Of a stretch of DNA of 64,000 nucleotides, positions 44,508 through 52,769 are shown in pieces. This DNA comes from Pseudodesulfovibrio portus. Lineage in GTDB: Bacteria > Desulfobacterota > Desulfovibrionia > Desulfovibrionales > Desulfovibrionaceae. Positions within the stretch are counted from its first letter, which is position 1, and each line of letters opens with the position of its first letter. The stretch lies in NCBI RefSeq assembly GCF_026000375.1, contig NZ_AP026708.1, positions 3,074,001 to 3,138,000 of the forward strand. The letters are read 5' to 3'. The notes beneath the pieces are model-generated. The model was not told where the DNA came from. It saw only the letters and a list, made by a program, of their open reading frames with translations, and did no database searches. The translations under genes and the position numbers were made by a program.

Positions 44508-47500
44508 GTGACAGTGAAAAGCGCCAAAATTGCAGCCTGGCCGCTGGTGGCGGCCCTGATCGTGGGATGGATTTTTGTCAGTCCCGCCCATGCCCTGCGT
44601 GTGAATTTCCAGTCCAGGGGCGACTCTGACAGGCTGACATTCTCCTTTGATTCTGACCAGTTGCCGCAGTCGAGCGTTTCCCGTGTCGGAGAGCGCGAGA
44701 TCACTGTTTCCCTGCCGGCCGGTGGCTGGGACACCGAGCCCAAGCCCACTGTCAAAGATTTCCCCGGCAAGTTGGTGGAATCCATTTCCGCCACCGAAGA
44801 CGGTGTGCGCATCGTCACGAAAACCAATGCGTTCGGTTATATCCGGGTCCCGTCGTCGGGCAAGCCCGAATTCGTGCTCCAGATTTTCCGCGATCCCATC
44901 GGTGCCCGCTGGAAACCGGTGCAGGCCGCGCCTGTGCCCGCTCCCCAGCAGCAACCCGCTCCTCCTCAGCCGCCGGATCAGGCGGAACAGCCCCGGCCCG
45001 GCGCGGCCCAGGTGGCTCAGGCACTGGATGCGGCCGTGCTGGACAAGGAGACCGAAGCGCAGCCGCCCATCAAGGGCGAGGCCGACCTGCCGGTTGAATC
45101 CGCCGAAGCCGACCGAAAACCGTTTTTCGCCGTACCGTACTCGGTGCGGAATGAAGTCGACGCCCCTCCGGGCGGCGAGCCCCAAGGCATGACCCCGGCC
45201 CCGGCTCCCGTGTCGCCCGAAGCCGAGACCGGCAACTATCCGCCCGGCAGCGAGTTGCGCTTCAAGGCCGTCAACAAGACCGCCGAGGAAGTGAAATTCG
45301 CAGAATTGGCGGGCGAGGGCAATCAGTCCGTGCTGGTGGACCAGCCCGGCGCTCCTGCAGTGTCCGGCCCGGTGGTCGGCCAGGTGACCGGCCCGGTGGT
45401 CGGCCCGGTGGAGGGCGCTGGACAGGCCGGTGGCGTTGTGTCGCCGCCTGTTTCGGTGGAAGGCGAGGGACAGGCTGGAGGGGCCGTTACCCCGCCGCCC
45501 GGCGAGCCCGTGGAAGAGCGTCAGGCCCTGGCACCCCTGGTGACCACTCCGGAAATGTCCGGGCAGGGGCAGGTGGGCGGAGCAGTGGCCCCGCCGCCGC
45601 CCGTGGTGGTGGAGGGCGCGCCGCCGCCGGAACCCACACCCGAGGACCAGGACCAGGTGGACGCCGTGGTCAGTCAGGTTCAACCGCCTGCGGAGACGGC
45701 TCCCAAGCCCGATTCGCAGGTCGAAGCCGCCACAGAGCAGCCCGCCCCGGAAGTGGCCGAGATGGCCGAGGGGGAAACCCCCGCCGCAGAGGACCGGCAG
45801 GTCGAGCCCGGTGCGGAAGGCGAAGCGCCACCGGAACTGACTCCCGAGGAGCAGGCCGAGGCCCGGCAGAAGGAAATCCGGGACAAGCTGTATGAAGGCC
45901 AGTCCCTGATGTTCAACGGGGCATTGGACGCGGCCCTGCCCATCTTCGAGGATATCCTCAAGCAGGCCGACGTGCCCGACGATGTGCGCGAGGAAACCCT
46001 GTACGCCGTGGCCGACATCAAAAAGCAGCTTCATTCCGAGGACCCGGCGGCCAAGTTCGACGAAATTTCCCAGGCCTTCATCGAGGCCATGAACGCCAAC
46101 CTGCGTTCCAACCGGGTGCCCAGGGCGCTCCTGAACCTCGGGCTGCTCAATCTTCAGGTGGGCAACTTCCCCGAGGCGCGGGCGTACTTCAAGATCCTCC
46201 AGGAAAAGTATCCGGACGACGACAACATCCCGTCCATCAGCTATTATTGGGGCGAGTATTTCTATAAGAAGCGCGACTACAAGAAGGCCGCCGACCAATT
46301 CCAGTATCTCATCCAGACCTACCCGGAACACCAGCTCGTCAAGCAGGCGGCCTACTACCTGGCCGATTCCCTGCATCGCACCGGCTTCCTGGAACAGGCC
46401 TTTCAGATCGTGGACTACATCGACAAGCGGTGGCCCGACTACTACATGGAAAACATGGAGTTCCTGCGGCTTGCGGCGGGCGTGGAGATGCAGCTCGGCA
46501 AGTGGGAGGCGGCCAAGGATCATTACTTCACCTATTTCAATCTCAATCCGGACGGAGAGGGGGCGGGCGTGGTCCTGGCCCGTCTCGGCGACATCTACCT
46601 GCGGCTCGGCTTGAAGGAGCCCGCCAAGCAGGTATACGAGAAGACCATCACCAATTATCCGGCCCAGGAAGGGGCCATGATCGCCAAGATGCGTCTGGCC
46701 GAGGAGGGCATCTACGACGACCCGGCCATGCACGAAATGGTGGATGTCTTCGACAGGCCCTACAACCTCAATCCGCAGAAGGTCTACACCGAGATCGTGC
46801 AGAAGCACCCGGACAGCGAGTTGGCGCCCATCGCCCAGCTCAAGCTGGCCATGTGGTACGCCTTCAACAAGAAGTATCCCGAGGCGCTGACTGCGGCCCA
46901 GGACCTGCTGGAAAAGTACCCGGACAGCGAACTGGGGTTCAAGGCCCGCCAACTCGGCGATTCCGTCTTTGTCCTGGCCGTGCCCGGCATGCTCGGCGAG
47001 GAGCGTTATGCCCGCGTGGTCCGGTACTGGGAGACCTATGATTTCATCGGCAAGGAAGGGTCCAAGGTCGACGACAAGACCCGGCTCGCCATTGCCACCA
47101 GCTATTGGAAGATCGGCCGGCCCGACAAGGCGCTGGAGATGATCGAGCCGTACCTCCAGGAGAAGCAGATACCGGGGACTTCGGACGACGCCCTCGGCCT
47201 GGCCGTGAACATCTACCTCGACCAGCTTGAATGGAAGAAAATCGCGGACCTGGTGGCCATGGCCACCAGGAACTGGACGCTCAAGGAGGCCCAGCAGCGG
47301 CAGCTCGACTACGCGCGGGCCATGTCCCTGCAGAACCTCGGCGATTTGAAGCAGGCCATGCCCATGTGGGCGGAGTTGGCCAAGGATACCACCGTGGACC
47401 CGGCCTTCCGCGCCTATGCCATGTATTACATGGCCAAGGACGCCATGCAGCGCCAGGACCTGCGACGGGTGTTCGTCTACTCCCAGGAAGCGCTGGCCCT

Positions 47501-47831
47501 GTTGCTCCAGACCGACGGCGACCCTGAAAAGATCAAGGACACCGTGCTGATGTCCATCTACGCCACCGAGCGGTCGGGCCGGTACGAGGAGGCCCTCAAG
47601 TGGGCCAGGGAGTATGACAAATACATCAAGGTGGAGAACCCGGAATGGGCTTCCACCCGGTTCAAGCTCGCCCGCATCTACCGCAAGGCCGGGGCCATGG
47701 ACGAGTGGAGGCAATTGCTTGAGGACATCATCGAGAAAAAACCCGAGAGCCTTCAGGCCCAGCTCGCCAAGTCCGCCCTCGACACCTACGACCTTGAACA
47801 AAAGGCCTCCGAGTACAGGCCCGGTCCCTAG
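44508..47831 (+). CDS. Very large exported TPR protein with Pro/Glu-rich linker
   Basis: The 1107-residue protein starts at a GTG with a signal peptide (AAWPLVAALIVGWIFVSPAH, then A-L). Residues 30-130 form an AMIN-like beta domain (LRVNFQSRGDSDRLTFSFDS). About 140-450 is a low-complexity Pro/Glu/Gly/Val region with near-repeats such as GQAGGVVSPP, GQAGGAVTPP and GQVGGAVAPP. From about 450 to the end there are at least a dozen tetratricopeptide-like helix pairs. AMIN plus TPR suggests periplasmic binding to peptidoglycan and to protein partners. It follows the sigma-54 activator, so flagellar or envelope assembly is possible. Confidence 0.75.
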   Translation: MTVKSAKIAAWPLVAALIVGWIFVSPAHALRVNFQSRGDSDRLTFSFDSDQLPQSSVSRVGEREITVSLPAGGWDTEPKPTVKDFPGKLVESISATEDGVRIVTKTNAFGYIRVPSSGKPEFVLQIFRDPIGARWKPVQAAPVPAPQQQPAPPQPPDQAEQPRPGAAQVAQALDAAVLDKETEAQPPIKGEADLPVESAEADRKPFFAVPYSVRNEVDAPPGGEPQGMTPAPAPVSPEAETGNYPPGSELRFKAVNKTAEEVKFAELAGEGNQSVLVDQPGAPAVSGPVVGQVTGPVVGPVEGAGQAGGVVSPPVSVEGEGQAGGAVTPPPGEPVEERQALAPLVTTPEMSGQGQVGGAVAPPPPVVVEGAPPPEPTPEDQDQVDAVVSQVQPPAETAPKPDSQVEAATEQPAPEVAEMAEGETPAAEDRQVEPGAEGEAPPELTPEEQAEARQKEIRDKLYEGQSLMFNGALDAALPIFEDILKQADVPDDVREETLYAVADIKKQLHSEDPAAKFDEISQAFIEAMNANLRSNRVPRALLNLGLLNLQVGNFPEARAYFKILQEKYPDDDNIPSISYYWGEYFYKKRDYKKAADQFQYLIQTYPEHQLVKQAAYYLADSLHRTGFLEQAFQIVDYIDKRWPDYYMENMEFLRLAAGVEMQLGKWEAAKDHYFTYFNLNPDGEGAGVVLARLGDIYLRLGLKEPAKQVYEKTITNYPAQEGAMIAKMRLAEEGIYDDPAMHEMVDVFDRPYNLNPQKVYTEIVQKHPDSELAPIAQLKLAMWYAFNKKYPEALTAAQDLLEKYPDSELGFKARQLGDSVFVLAVPGMLGEERYARVVRYWETYDFIGKEGSKVDDKTRLAIATSYWKIGRPDKALEMIEPYLQEKQIPGTSDDALGLAVNIYLDQLEWKKIADLVAMATRNWTLKEAQQRQLDYARAMSLQNLGDLKQAMPMWAELAKDTTVDPAFRAYAMYYMAKDAMQRQDLRRVFVYSQEALALLLQTDGDPEKIKDTVLMSIYATERSGRYEEALKWAREYDKYIKVENPEWASTRFKLARIYRKAGAMDEWRQLLEDIIEKKPESLQAQLAKSALDTYDLEQKASEYRPGP

Positions 47832-47962
47832 CGACCGGGATGCTTCGGCTCCTTTTCTCCCTCTCAAATCTTCTGTTGCCGTTCAGCGGGGGGTGGTTGC
47901 CGGTACAGTTTCGTGATACTGGTCGGTCAGTTGTTCGGAGTGCGATATTCGAGAGGTGATAT

Positions 47963-48772
47963 ATGGATAGGCCACCTGTTGTTGCCGGTCGGTTTTATGA
48001 TGGCGTTGCCGACAACCTGAACGCCGTGGTGGACGGGTTCCTCGGGCTGGGTGCGGGCAGGCGCGAGGAGCCGACCCTGCTGGCCATGGTGCCCCACGCG
48101 GGGTATGTCTTTTCCGGAGCGGTCTGCGGCAGGACCCTGGCCGAGGCCAACCTGGCCGAGACCGTGCTCCTGTTCGGGCCGAACCACACGGGCCGGGGCG
48201 CGCCGTTCGCCCTGTGGAGCGAGGGAAACTGGATGGTCCCCGGCGGGCCTGTCCCCGTGGACACGGAACTGGCCGAGGAACTCATGGCCGCCGACTCCCA
48301 CATCACTCCGGATATCGAGGCCCATCTGGGCGAGCATTCCATCGAGGTCGTGCTGCCGTTCCTGCAGCGGCTGAATCCGGCCACTCGCATCGCGCCCATG
48401 GCCGTTTCCATGCCCCATCTGGACGTTCTCAAGCAGGTGGGCAGGAACATCGGCCAGGCCCTCAAGGTGCTGGGCCGCCCGGTGACCATCGTGGTCAGTT
48501 CTGACATGAGCCACTACATCACCCATGAGGACGCCAGGAAGCGGGACGCCATGGCCATCGGCGAGGCGGTCAAGCTCGACCCGGCGGCCCTGTTCAATAC
48601 CGTGCGCTCCAACAACATCTCGATGTGCGGCGTCATGCCCATGACCGTGGGGCTGTTCGCGGCCCTGGAGCTCGGCGCGACCAGGGGCGAACTGGTGGCC
48701 TACGCCACCTCCGGCGAGGTGTCGGGCGATTATGACCAGGTGGTCGGATACGCAGGAGTATTGGTGAGTTAG
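47963..48772 (+). CDS. amrB: MEMO1-family protein, AmmeMemoRadiSam system protein B
   Basis: The 269-residue protein matches the MEMO/AmrB family: it begins MDRPPVVAGRFYDGVADNLN, with MVPHAGYVFSGAVCGRTLAE, LFGPNHTGRGAPF, the EHSIEVVLPFLQ motif and SSDMSHYITHEDARKRD. The fold resembles class III extradiol dioxygenases, with His ligands conserved. In bacteria it often goes with AmrA and a radical SAM partner; neither is in this window. The ATG is preceded by GAGAGGTGATAT. It ends nine bases before the next gene. Confidence 0.88.
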   Translation: MDRPPVVAGRFYDGVADNLNAVVDGFLGLGAGRREEPTLLAMVPHAGYVFSGAVCGRTLAEANLAETVLLFGPNHTGRGAPFALWSEGNWMVPGGPVPVDTELAEELMAADSHITPDIEAHLGEHSIEVVLPFLQRLNPATRIAPMAVSMPHLDVLKQVGRNIGQALKVLGRPVTIVVSSDMSHYITHEDARKRDAMAIGEAVKLDPAALFNTVRSNNISMCGVMPMTVGLFAALELGATRGELVAYATSGEVSGDYDQVVGYAGVLVS

Positions 48773-48781
48773 GAGGGGTGG

Positions 48782-49435
48782 ATGTTCAGGATTCTGTTGG
48801 TTCTTTTTGCTGCATGTGTTTTTTCTCTGCCGGTCCGGGCCGGAGAGTACCCTATGAACGAGGTGCCCATGTACGGCGGCATCGAGAAGACTCCGGCCTT
48901 GTTGCAGGCGGATGAACATCTGATCAGCGACATCGAGGCCAAGGGATATACCAGAGAGCAGGGCGCAGTGCTCTTCGCCAAGCGGGGATGGGATTTCTTC
49001 CGCAAGGGCGACATGTCCACCGCGATCAAGCGGTTTAACCAGGCGTGGTTGCTGGACGGCGACAACTACCAGGCGTATTGGGGGTTCGCTCTGGTCTATC
49101 TTCTCAGGGACGCTGATATTGAGAATGCCGATAGGATGTTTGTGAAGGCCTTGTCATTGGAGCCAGATGCTGGGAACTTTTATATGGAGTACGGTCGGTT
49201 CACGGCTGAAAATAAGTCCGAAAACCCTGAAGAGGCTATTGCCCTATTTCAAAAAGGGTTGGCAATAGCCCCCCGGATTCGTGATGGCTATGTCGGCTTG
49301 ATTTTGTCCTACGACGAAAAAAAGGATGTTGAATCGGCGTACTATTGGTATCGGCAAGGCAAAACGCATGGAGTATTTTCCGCCGATGAAGTGAAGCAGT
49401 TCGAATCGATGTTCCAGGACACCGGGATACAATAG
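48782..49435 (+). CDS. Exported TPR-repeat protein
   Basis: The 217-residue protein starts MFRILLVLFAACVFSLPVRA, a signal peptide with cleavage near residue 20. Two or three TPR-like units follow (RGWDFFRKGDMSTAIKRFNQ, ADRMFVKALSLEPDAGNFYM, EEAIALFQKGLAIAPRIRDG). The second half, from about 49100, is AT-richer than the first, with codons such as GATATT, GAGAAT, TTATAT, a sign of a different history or relaxed selection. It ends before a 16-bp perfect stem terminator. A scaffold role in the envelope is likely; no partner is identified. Confidence 0.75.
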   Translation: MFRILLVLFAACVFSLPVRAGEYPMNEVPMYGGIEKTPALLQADEHLISDIEAKGYTREQGAVLFAKRGWDFFRKGDMSTAIKRFNQAWLLDGDNYQAYWGFALVYLLRDADIENADRMFVKALSLEPDAGNFYMEYGRFTAENKSENPEEAIALFQKGLAIAPRIRDGYVGLILSYDEKKDVESAYYWYRQGKTHGVFSADEVKQFESMFQDTGIQ

Positions 49436-49450
49436 AGAATCTGATCGAGA

Positions 49451-49486
49451 ACGACAAAGGCCATCCTTTTGGATGGCCTTTGTCGT
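49451..49486. terminator. Bidirectional terminator
   Basis: A perfect 16-bp stem, ACGACAAAGGCCATCC with GGATGGCCTTTGTCGT, has a TTTT loop. It separates the plus-strand TPR gene from the minus-strand thioredoxin-fold gene. It lacks a long T-run on either side, but the stem is very stable. Confidence 0.75.
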
Positions 49487-49522
49487 ATTGTTCCGGCGAC
49501 CTGCCGGGAATCATCAGACGTG

Positions 49523-49726
49523 TCAGGAGCCCCGATTGTAGCCGACCGTGGGCTCACCATCCTGGACGATGACAGGGACCTTGCGCTGTCCGTTCGAGTA
49601 CCCGAGCATGTCCTCCATGTCTTTCGGATTCATCAGCACATCCCTGAATTCGGCTTCCGGGTAGGCGTCCAGCGCCCGTTTCGTATGCGGGCATCCGGCC
49701 TTCCCGTAGATGATTATATCAGCCAC
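49523..49726 (-). CDS. UXX-star-type glutaredoxin-like protein (Cys form)
   Basis: The 67-residue protein has a thioredoxin-fold start, ADIIIYGKAGCPHTKRALDA, with active-site C12-P-H-T15, and VPVIVQDGEPTVGYNRGS at the end. The pattern matches the UXX-star (seleno)protein family, where this position is often selenocysteine; here it is cysteine (TGC). The start is taken as the GTG at 49724-49726, because AGGAG lies seven bases before it. An in-frame ATG 15 bases upstream has no ribosome site. Upstream is repeat copy D. Confidence 0.75.
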   Translation of the reverse strand: MADIIIYGKAGCPHTKRALDAYPEAEFRDVLMNPKDMEDMLGYSNGQRKVPVIVQDGEPTVGYNRGS

Positions 49727-49817
49727 GACAATGCTCCTCATGTTTTCAATCAGCCTACTCCTGGACATAGCCCCTGTCCATGTTCCAGCCCTGTAAATCC
49801 CGCCACGGCCACCACCC

Positions 49818-49905
49818 CCGCGAAGCGGCGCCAAAAAGTTCTGGAGGGGGAGTCCGGCGGGGGAACCTCTTCCAAGAGGTTTCCCCGCCGGTCGCCGAAG
49901 GCAAC
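49818..49905 (+). repeat. Intergenic repeat family, copy D (diverged)
   Basis: This copy keeps GCGAAGCGGCGCCAAAAAGTT, then CTGGAGGGGGAGTCC, and a hairpin GGCGGGGGAACCTCTT / AAGAGGTTTCCCCGCC, ending GGTCGCCGAAGGCAAC. It has lost the GGGGAAGGGG tract seen in copies A-C, but the order of modules and the AAAAAGTT start are the same. Confidence 0.7.
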
Positions 49906-49945
49906 AAAAAAACCGCCCTGTCCGGCTAGGCCGGGCAGGGCGGTT
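49906..49945 (-). terminator. Terminator of pnp
   Basis: On the minus strand AACCGCCCTG pairs with CAGGGCGGTT, with an inner CGG/CCG, and is followed by seven T. It lies 22 bases after the pnp stop. Confidence 0.92.
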
Positions 49946-49967
49946 CATTTAATGCGTCAGTTCGCGA

Positions 49968-52208
49968 CTAGCGACGTCCGCCGCCGCGGTTGTCGCGACG
50001 ACCGCCACGGTCGTTGCGGCCACCACGGTCATTGCGACCGCCGCGGTCACCGCCGCGCGGGGCGGGGCGCTTGAAGTCTTCCAGGTTCACTTCCTGGCCG
50101 GCTTCTTCCATGAGCCATGCCTTGCGGGACAGGCGGATGCGTCCGCCGGGCTCCAGGGAGATGCACTTGACCCACACTTCCTGGCCGAGCTGGACCACGT
50201 CTTCCACGCGTTCCACGCGTTCGAAGTCGAGCTGGGAGATGTGCAGCATGCCTTCCAGGCCGGGCAGGATTTCGACGAGGGCACCGACTTCCAGCACCTT
50301 GCGCACGGTGCCGAGGTAGTTCTTGCCCGGTTCCGGCTTCTGGTCGTAGTAGAGGACCATTTCCTTGGCCTTTTCCATGGAAGCCAGGGTCGGGGCGAAG
50401 ATGGAGATCTTGCCGGAATCCTCGATGTCGATGTCGGCTTCGGTCTCGGCGGTGATGGCCTTGATGTTCTTGCCGCCGGGTCCGATGACCGAGCGGATCT
50501 TTTCGGGATCGATGTGCACGACGGCCATCTGCGGGGCCAGATCGGACAGTTCCGGTCGGGGCGCTTCAAGGACTTCGGCCATGTGATCGAGGATATGGGT
50601 GCGGGCTTCCTTGGCCTGGTGCAACGCCTTCTTGAGGACGTCCTGCGGGATGCCCGCGATCTTGATGTCCATCTGGATGGCGGTGATGCCGTCACGGGTG
50701 CCCGCGACCTTGAAGTCCATGTCGCCCAGCGCGTCCTCGTCGCCGAGGATGTCGGTCAGGACGAAGTACTGGTCGCCTTCCTTGCACAGGCCCATGGCGA
50801 TACCGGCGACGGGGTCGGAGATGGGCACGCCCGCGTCCATGAGGGACAGGGTGGCGCCGCACACGGATGCCATGGAAGAGGAGCCGTTGGACTCCATGAT
50901 TTCGGAGACCACGCGGATGGTGAACGGGAAGTCGTCCTGGTTGGGCAGCACGGGCGAGATGGCGCGTTCGGCCAGGGCGCCGTGGCCCACTTCGCGGCGG
51001 GAGGTGCCGCGCAGCATGCGGGCTTCACCCACGCAGTACGGGGGGAAGTTGTAGTGCAGCATGAACCGCTTGGTGGCGTCGCCGAGCAGGGAATCGTAGC
51101 GCTGTTCGTCGCGGGTGGAACCCAGGGTGGCCACGGCCAGGGCAGAGGTCTCGCCGCGGCGGAAGAGCACGCTTCCGTGGGTCTGGGCCAGGATGCCGGT
51201 CTCGATGGACAGCGGGCGGACGGTGGTGGTGTCACGGCCGTCGATGCGCAGGCCTTCCTTGACGATGCGCTCGCGCACGATCTTCTTGGTCATGTCGCCG
51301 ATGACGTCGGACACGGCGGCCAGCTTGGCCTCGTCATCCGGGAACTTCTCGGCGACGGCTTCCTTGGCCTTCTGCTTGGCAGCGTCCTTGGCGGCGTAGC
51401 GGACCATCTTCTCGGGGGTGGTCAGAGCGGCCTTGAGGTCGTCGGTGATGATGTTGCCGAGGAACTCGACCACTTCTTCGTCGCGTTCGGGAGCCTCGAC
51501 CTCGATCTTGGGAACGCCGACCTTGGCGCGGAGCTCGTCCTGGAGGTCGAAGAGCGGGGTGACCTGCTCGTGGCCCCAGGCCAGGGCGTCGGCAACCAGA
51601 TCTTCGGAGACGAAGTCGCCGCCGCCTTCAACCATGACCATGGCGTCGCGGGTGGCCGCGAAGACCAGGTTCAGGGAGGACCTTTCCTCAATGCCCTTGT
51701 AGGTGGGGTAGAGGACGAATTCGTTGTCCACGTAGCCCACGCGCGCACCCACGATGGGGCCGAGGAAGGGCATCTTGGAGATGTGGCAGGCGGCGGAGGC
51801 GCCGGTCAGGGCCAGGACGTCCGGGTTGACATGCTTGTCGGCGGACAGGACCGTGGCGATGACCTGGACCTCGTCGGCGAAGCCTTTGGCGAACAGGGGG
51901 CGGATGGGCCGGTCGATGAGACGGGAGACCAGGGTCTCGCGTTCGGACGGGCGGCCCTCGCGGCGGAAGTAGTTGCCCGGCACGCGCCCGGCGGCGTAGG
52001 CCATTTCCTGGTAGTTGCAGGTCAGGGGGAAGAAGCCCCGGTCGATTGCCAGGGGCTGGGTCACGGCCGTGACCAGGACGGTGGTGTTGCCGGACGAGAT
52101 GGTCACGGCACCGGAGGCCTGGCGGGCGTATTTCCCGGTTTCGATTGTGATGTCGATGTCGCCGACCTTGGCGGTCAGGCTGGTGGCATCAAAAGGAATC
52201 ATTGTCAT
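49968..52208 (-). CDS. pnp: Polynucleotide phosphorylase
   Basis: PNPase degrades RNA 3' to 5' with phosphate. The 746-residue protein has two RNase PH domains (e.g. GDIDITIETGKYARQASGAV and YDSLLGDATKRFMLHYNFPP), a KH domain (IRSVIGPGGKNIKAITAETE) and an S1 domain (YLGTVRKVLEVGALVEILPG). The C-terminal ~28 residues are an RG/GR-rich tail (RGGDRGGRNDRGGRNDRGG), not usual in PNPases. The ATG at 52206-52208 has AGGA eight bases upstream, held in a leader hairpin. It follows rpsO by 228 bases. Confidence 0.97.
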   Translation of the reverse strand: MTMIPFDATSLTAKVGDIDITIETGKYARQASGAVTISSGNTTVLVTAVTQPLAIDRGFFPLTCNYQEMAYAAGRVPGNYFRREGRPSERETLVSRLIDRPIRPLFAKGFADEVQVIATVLSADKHVNPDVLALTGASAACHISKMPFLGPIVGARVGYVDNEFVLYPTYKGIEERSSLNLVFAATRDAMVMVEGGGDFVSEDLVADALAWGHEQVTPLFDLQDELRAKVGVPKIEVEAPERDEEVVEFLGNIITDDLKAALTTPEKMVRYAAKDAAKQKAKEAVAEKFPDDEAKLAAVSDVIGDMTKKIVRERIVKEGLRIDGRDTTTVRPLSIETGILAQTHGSVLFRRGETSALAVATLGSTRDEQRYDSLLGDATKRFMLHYNFPPYCVGEARMLRGTSRREVGHGALAERAISPVLPNQDDFPFTIRVVSEIMESNGSSSMASVCGATLSLMDAGVPISDPVAGIAMGLCKEGDQYFVLTDILGDEDALGDMDFKVAGTRDGITAIQMDIKIAGIPQDVLKKALHQAKEARTHILDHMAEVLEAPRPELSDLAPQMAVVHIDPEKIRSVIGPGGKNIKAITAETEADIDIEDSGKISIFAPTLASMEKAKEMVLYYDQKPEPGKNYLGTVRKVLEVGALVEILPGLEGMLHISQLDFERVERVEDVVQLGQEVWVKCISLEPGGRIRLSRKAWLMEEAGQEVNLEDFKRPAPRGGDRGGRNDRGGRNDRGGRRDNRGGGRR

Positions 52209-52210
52209 AA

Positions 52211-52246
52211 GTGATTTCCTACCTTTTAAGGTAATAGGTGTATCAC
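52211..52246 (-). other. pnp leader hairpin enclosing the ribosome site
   Basis: On the minus strand GTGAT...ATCAC closes an inner CCTA/TAGG and TACC/GGTA hairpin with an AT-rich loop. The Shine-Dalgarno AGGA lies inside the 3' arm. In E. coli the pnp leader hairpin is cut by RNase III and used by PNPase to repress itself; this may be an analogous control (inference). A second hairpin, GGGGGAAG/CTTCCCCC at 52394-52415, lies just after rpsO and has no T-run, so it may be a processing site. Confidence 0.5.
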
Positions 52247-52436
52247 TTCCTGCGTATGACCCTCTGTCGGGTTAGCCGGCTTGGGGAGGAACTGTTGGGG
52301 CGATCCCAAAAATGCCTTCCGCAGCCAACTAAGCTGAACCTCGAGGTGTACGAAGCCAAGACGGCTCCGTCGCAGAAAGTGACGTAAACAGGCGGGGGAA
52401 GCTTGCGCTTCCCCCGAACACTAAACTTTCAAAGAA

Positions 52437-52706
52437 CTACTTGCGCAGACCGAGGCGGCCGATGAGGTCGCGGTAGCGCTGGATGTCCTTGTTCTGCAGG
52501 TATTTGAGAAGTTTTCGACGTTGTCCGACGAGCTTCAGCAGACCGGTGCGGGAGTGGTGATCCTTCTTGTGGGTCTTGAAATGGTCGGCCAGGTACTTGA
52601 TGCGTGCGGTCAGCAGGGCCACCTGGACCTCGGGGGAACCGGTGTCGCCTTCGCAGGTCTTGTACTCTTCAACGATTTTCTTCTTGTCTTCAGCAGTCAT
52701 GACCAC
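52437..52706 (-). CDS. rpsO: 30S ribosomal protein S15
   Basis: S15 is a primary 16S-binding protein. The 89-residue product reads [20 protein letters not shown] at the start and [20 protein letters not shown] near the end, as in the family. The start is GTG at 52704-52706 with AGGAGG eight bases upstream; the ATG two codons later would be 14 bases away. Order truB-rpsO-pnp is standard. Confidence 0.97.
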   Translation of the reverse strand: MVMTAEDKKKIVEEYKTCEGDTGSPEVQVALLTARIKYLADHFKTHKKDHHSRTGLLKLVGQRRKLLKYLQNKDIQRYRDLIGRLGLRK

Positions 52707-52769
52707 AGCGTTATCCTCCTAAGTTGGATGTTGCTTTCTATTTTTTGCCTTCCGTGCGGCGGAGGCGGT

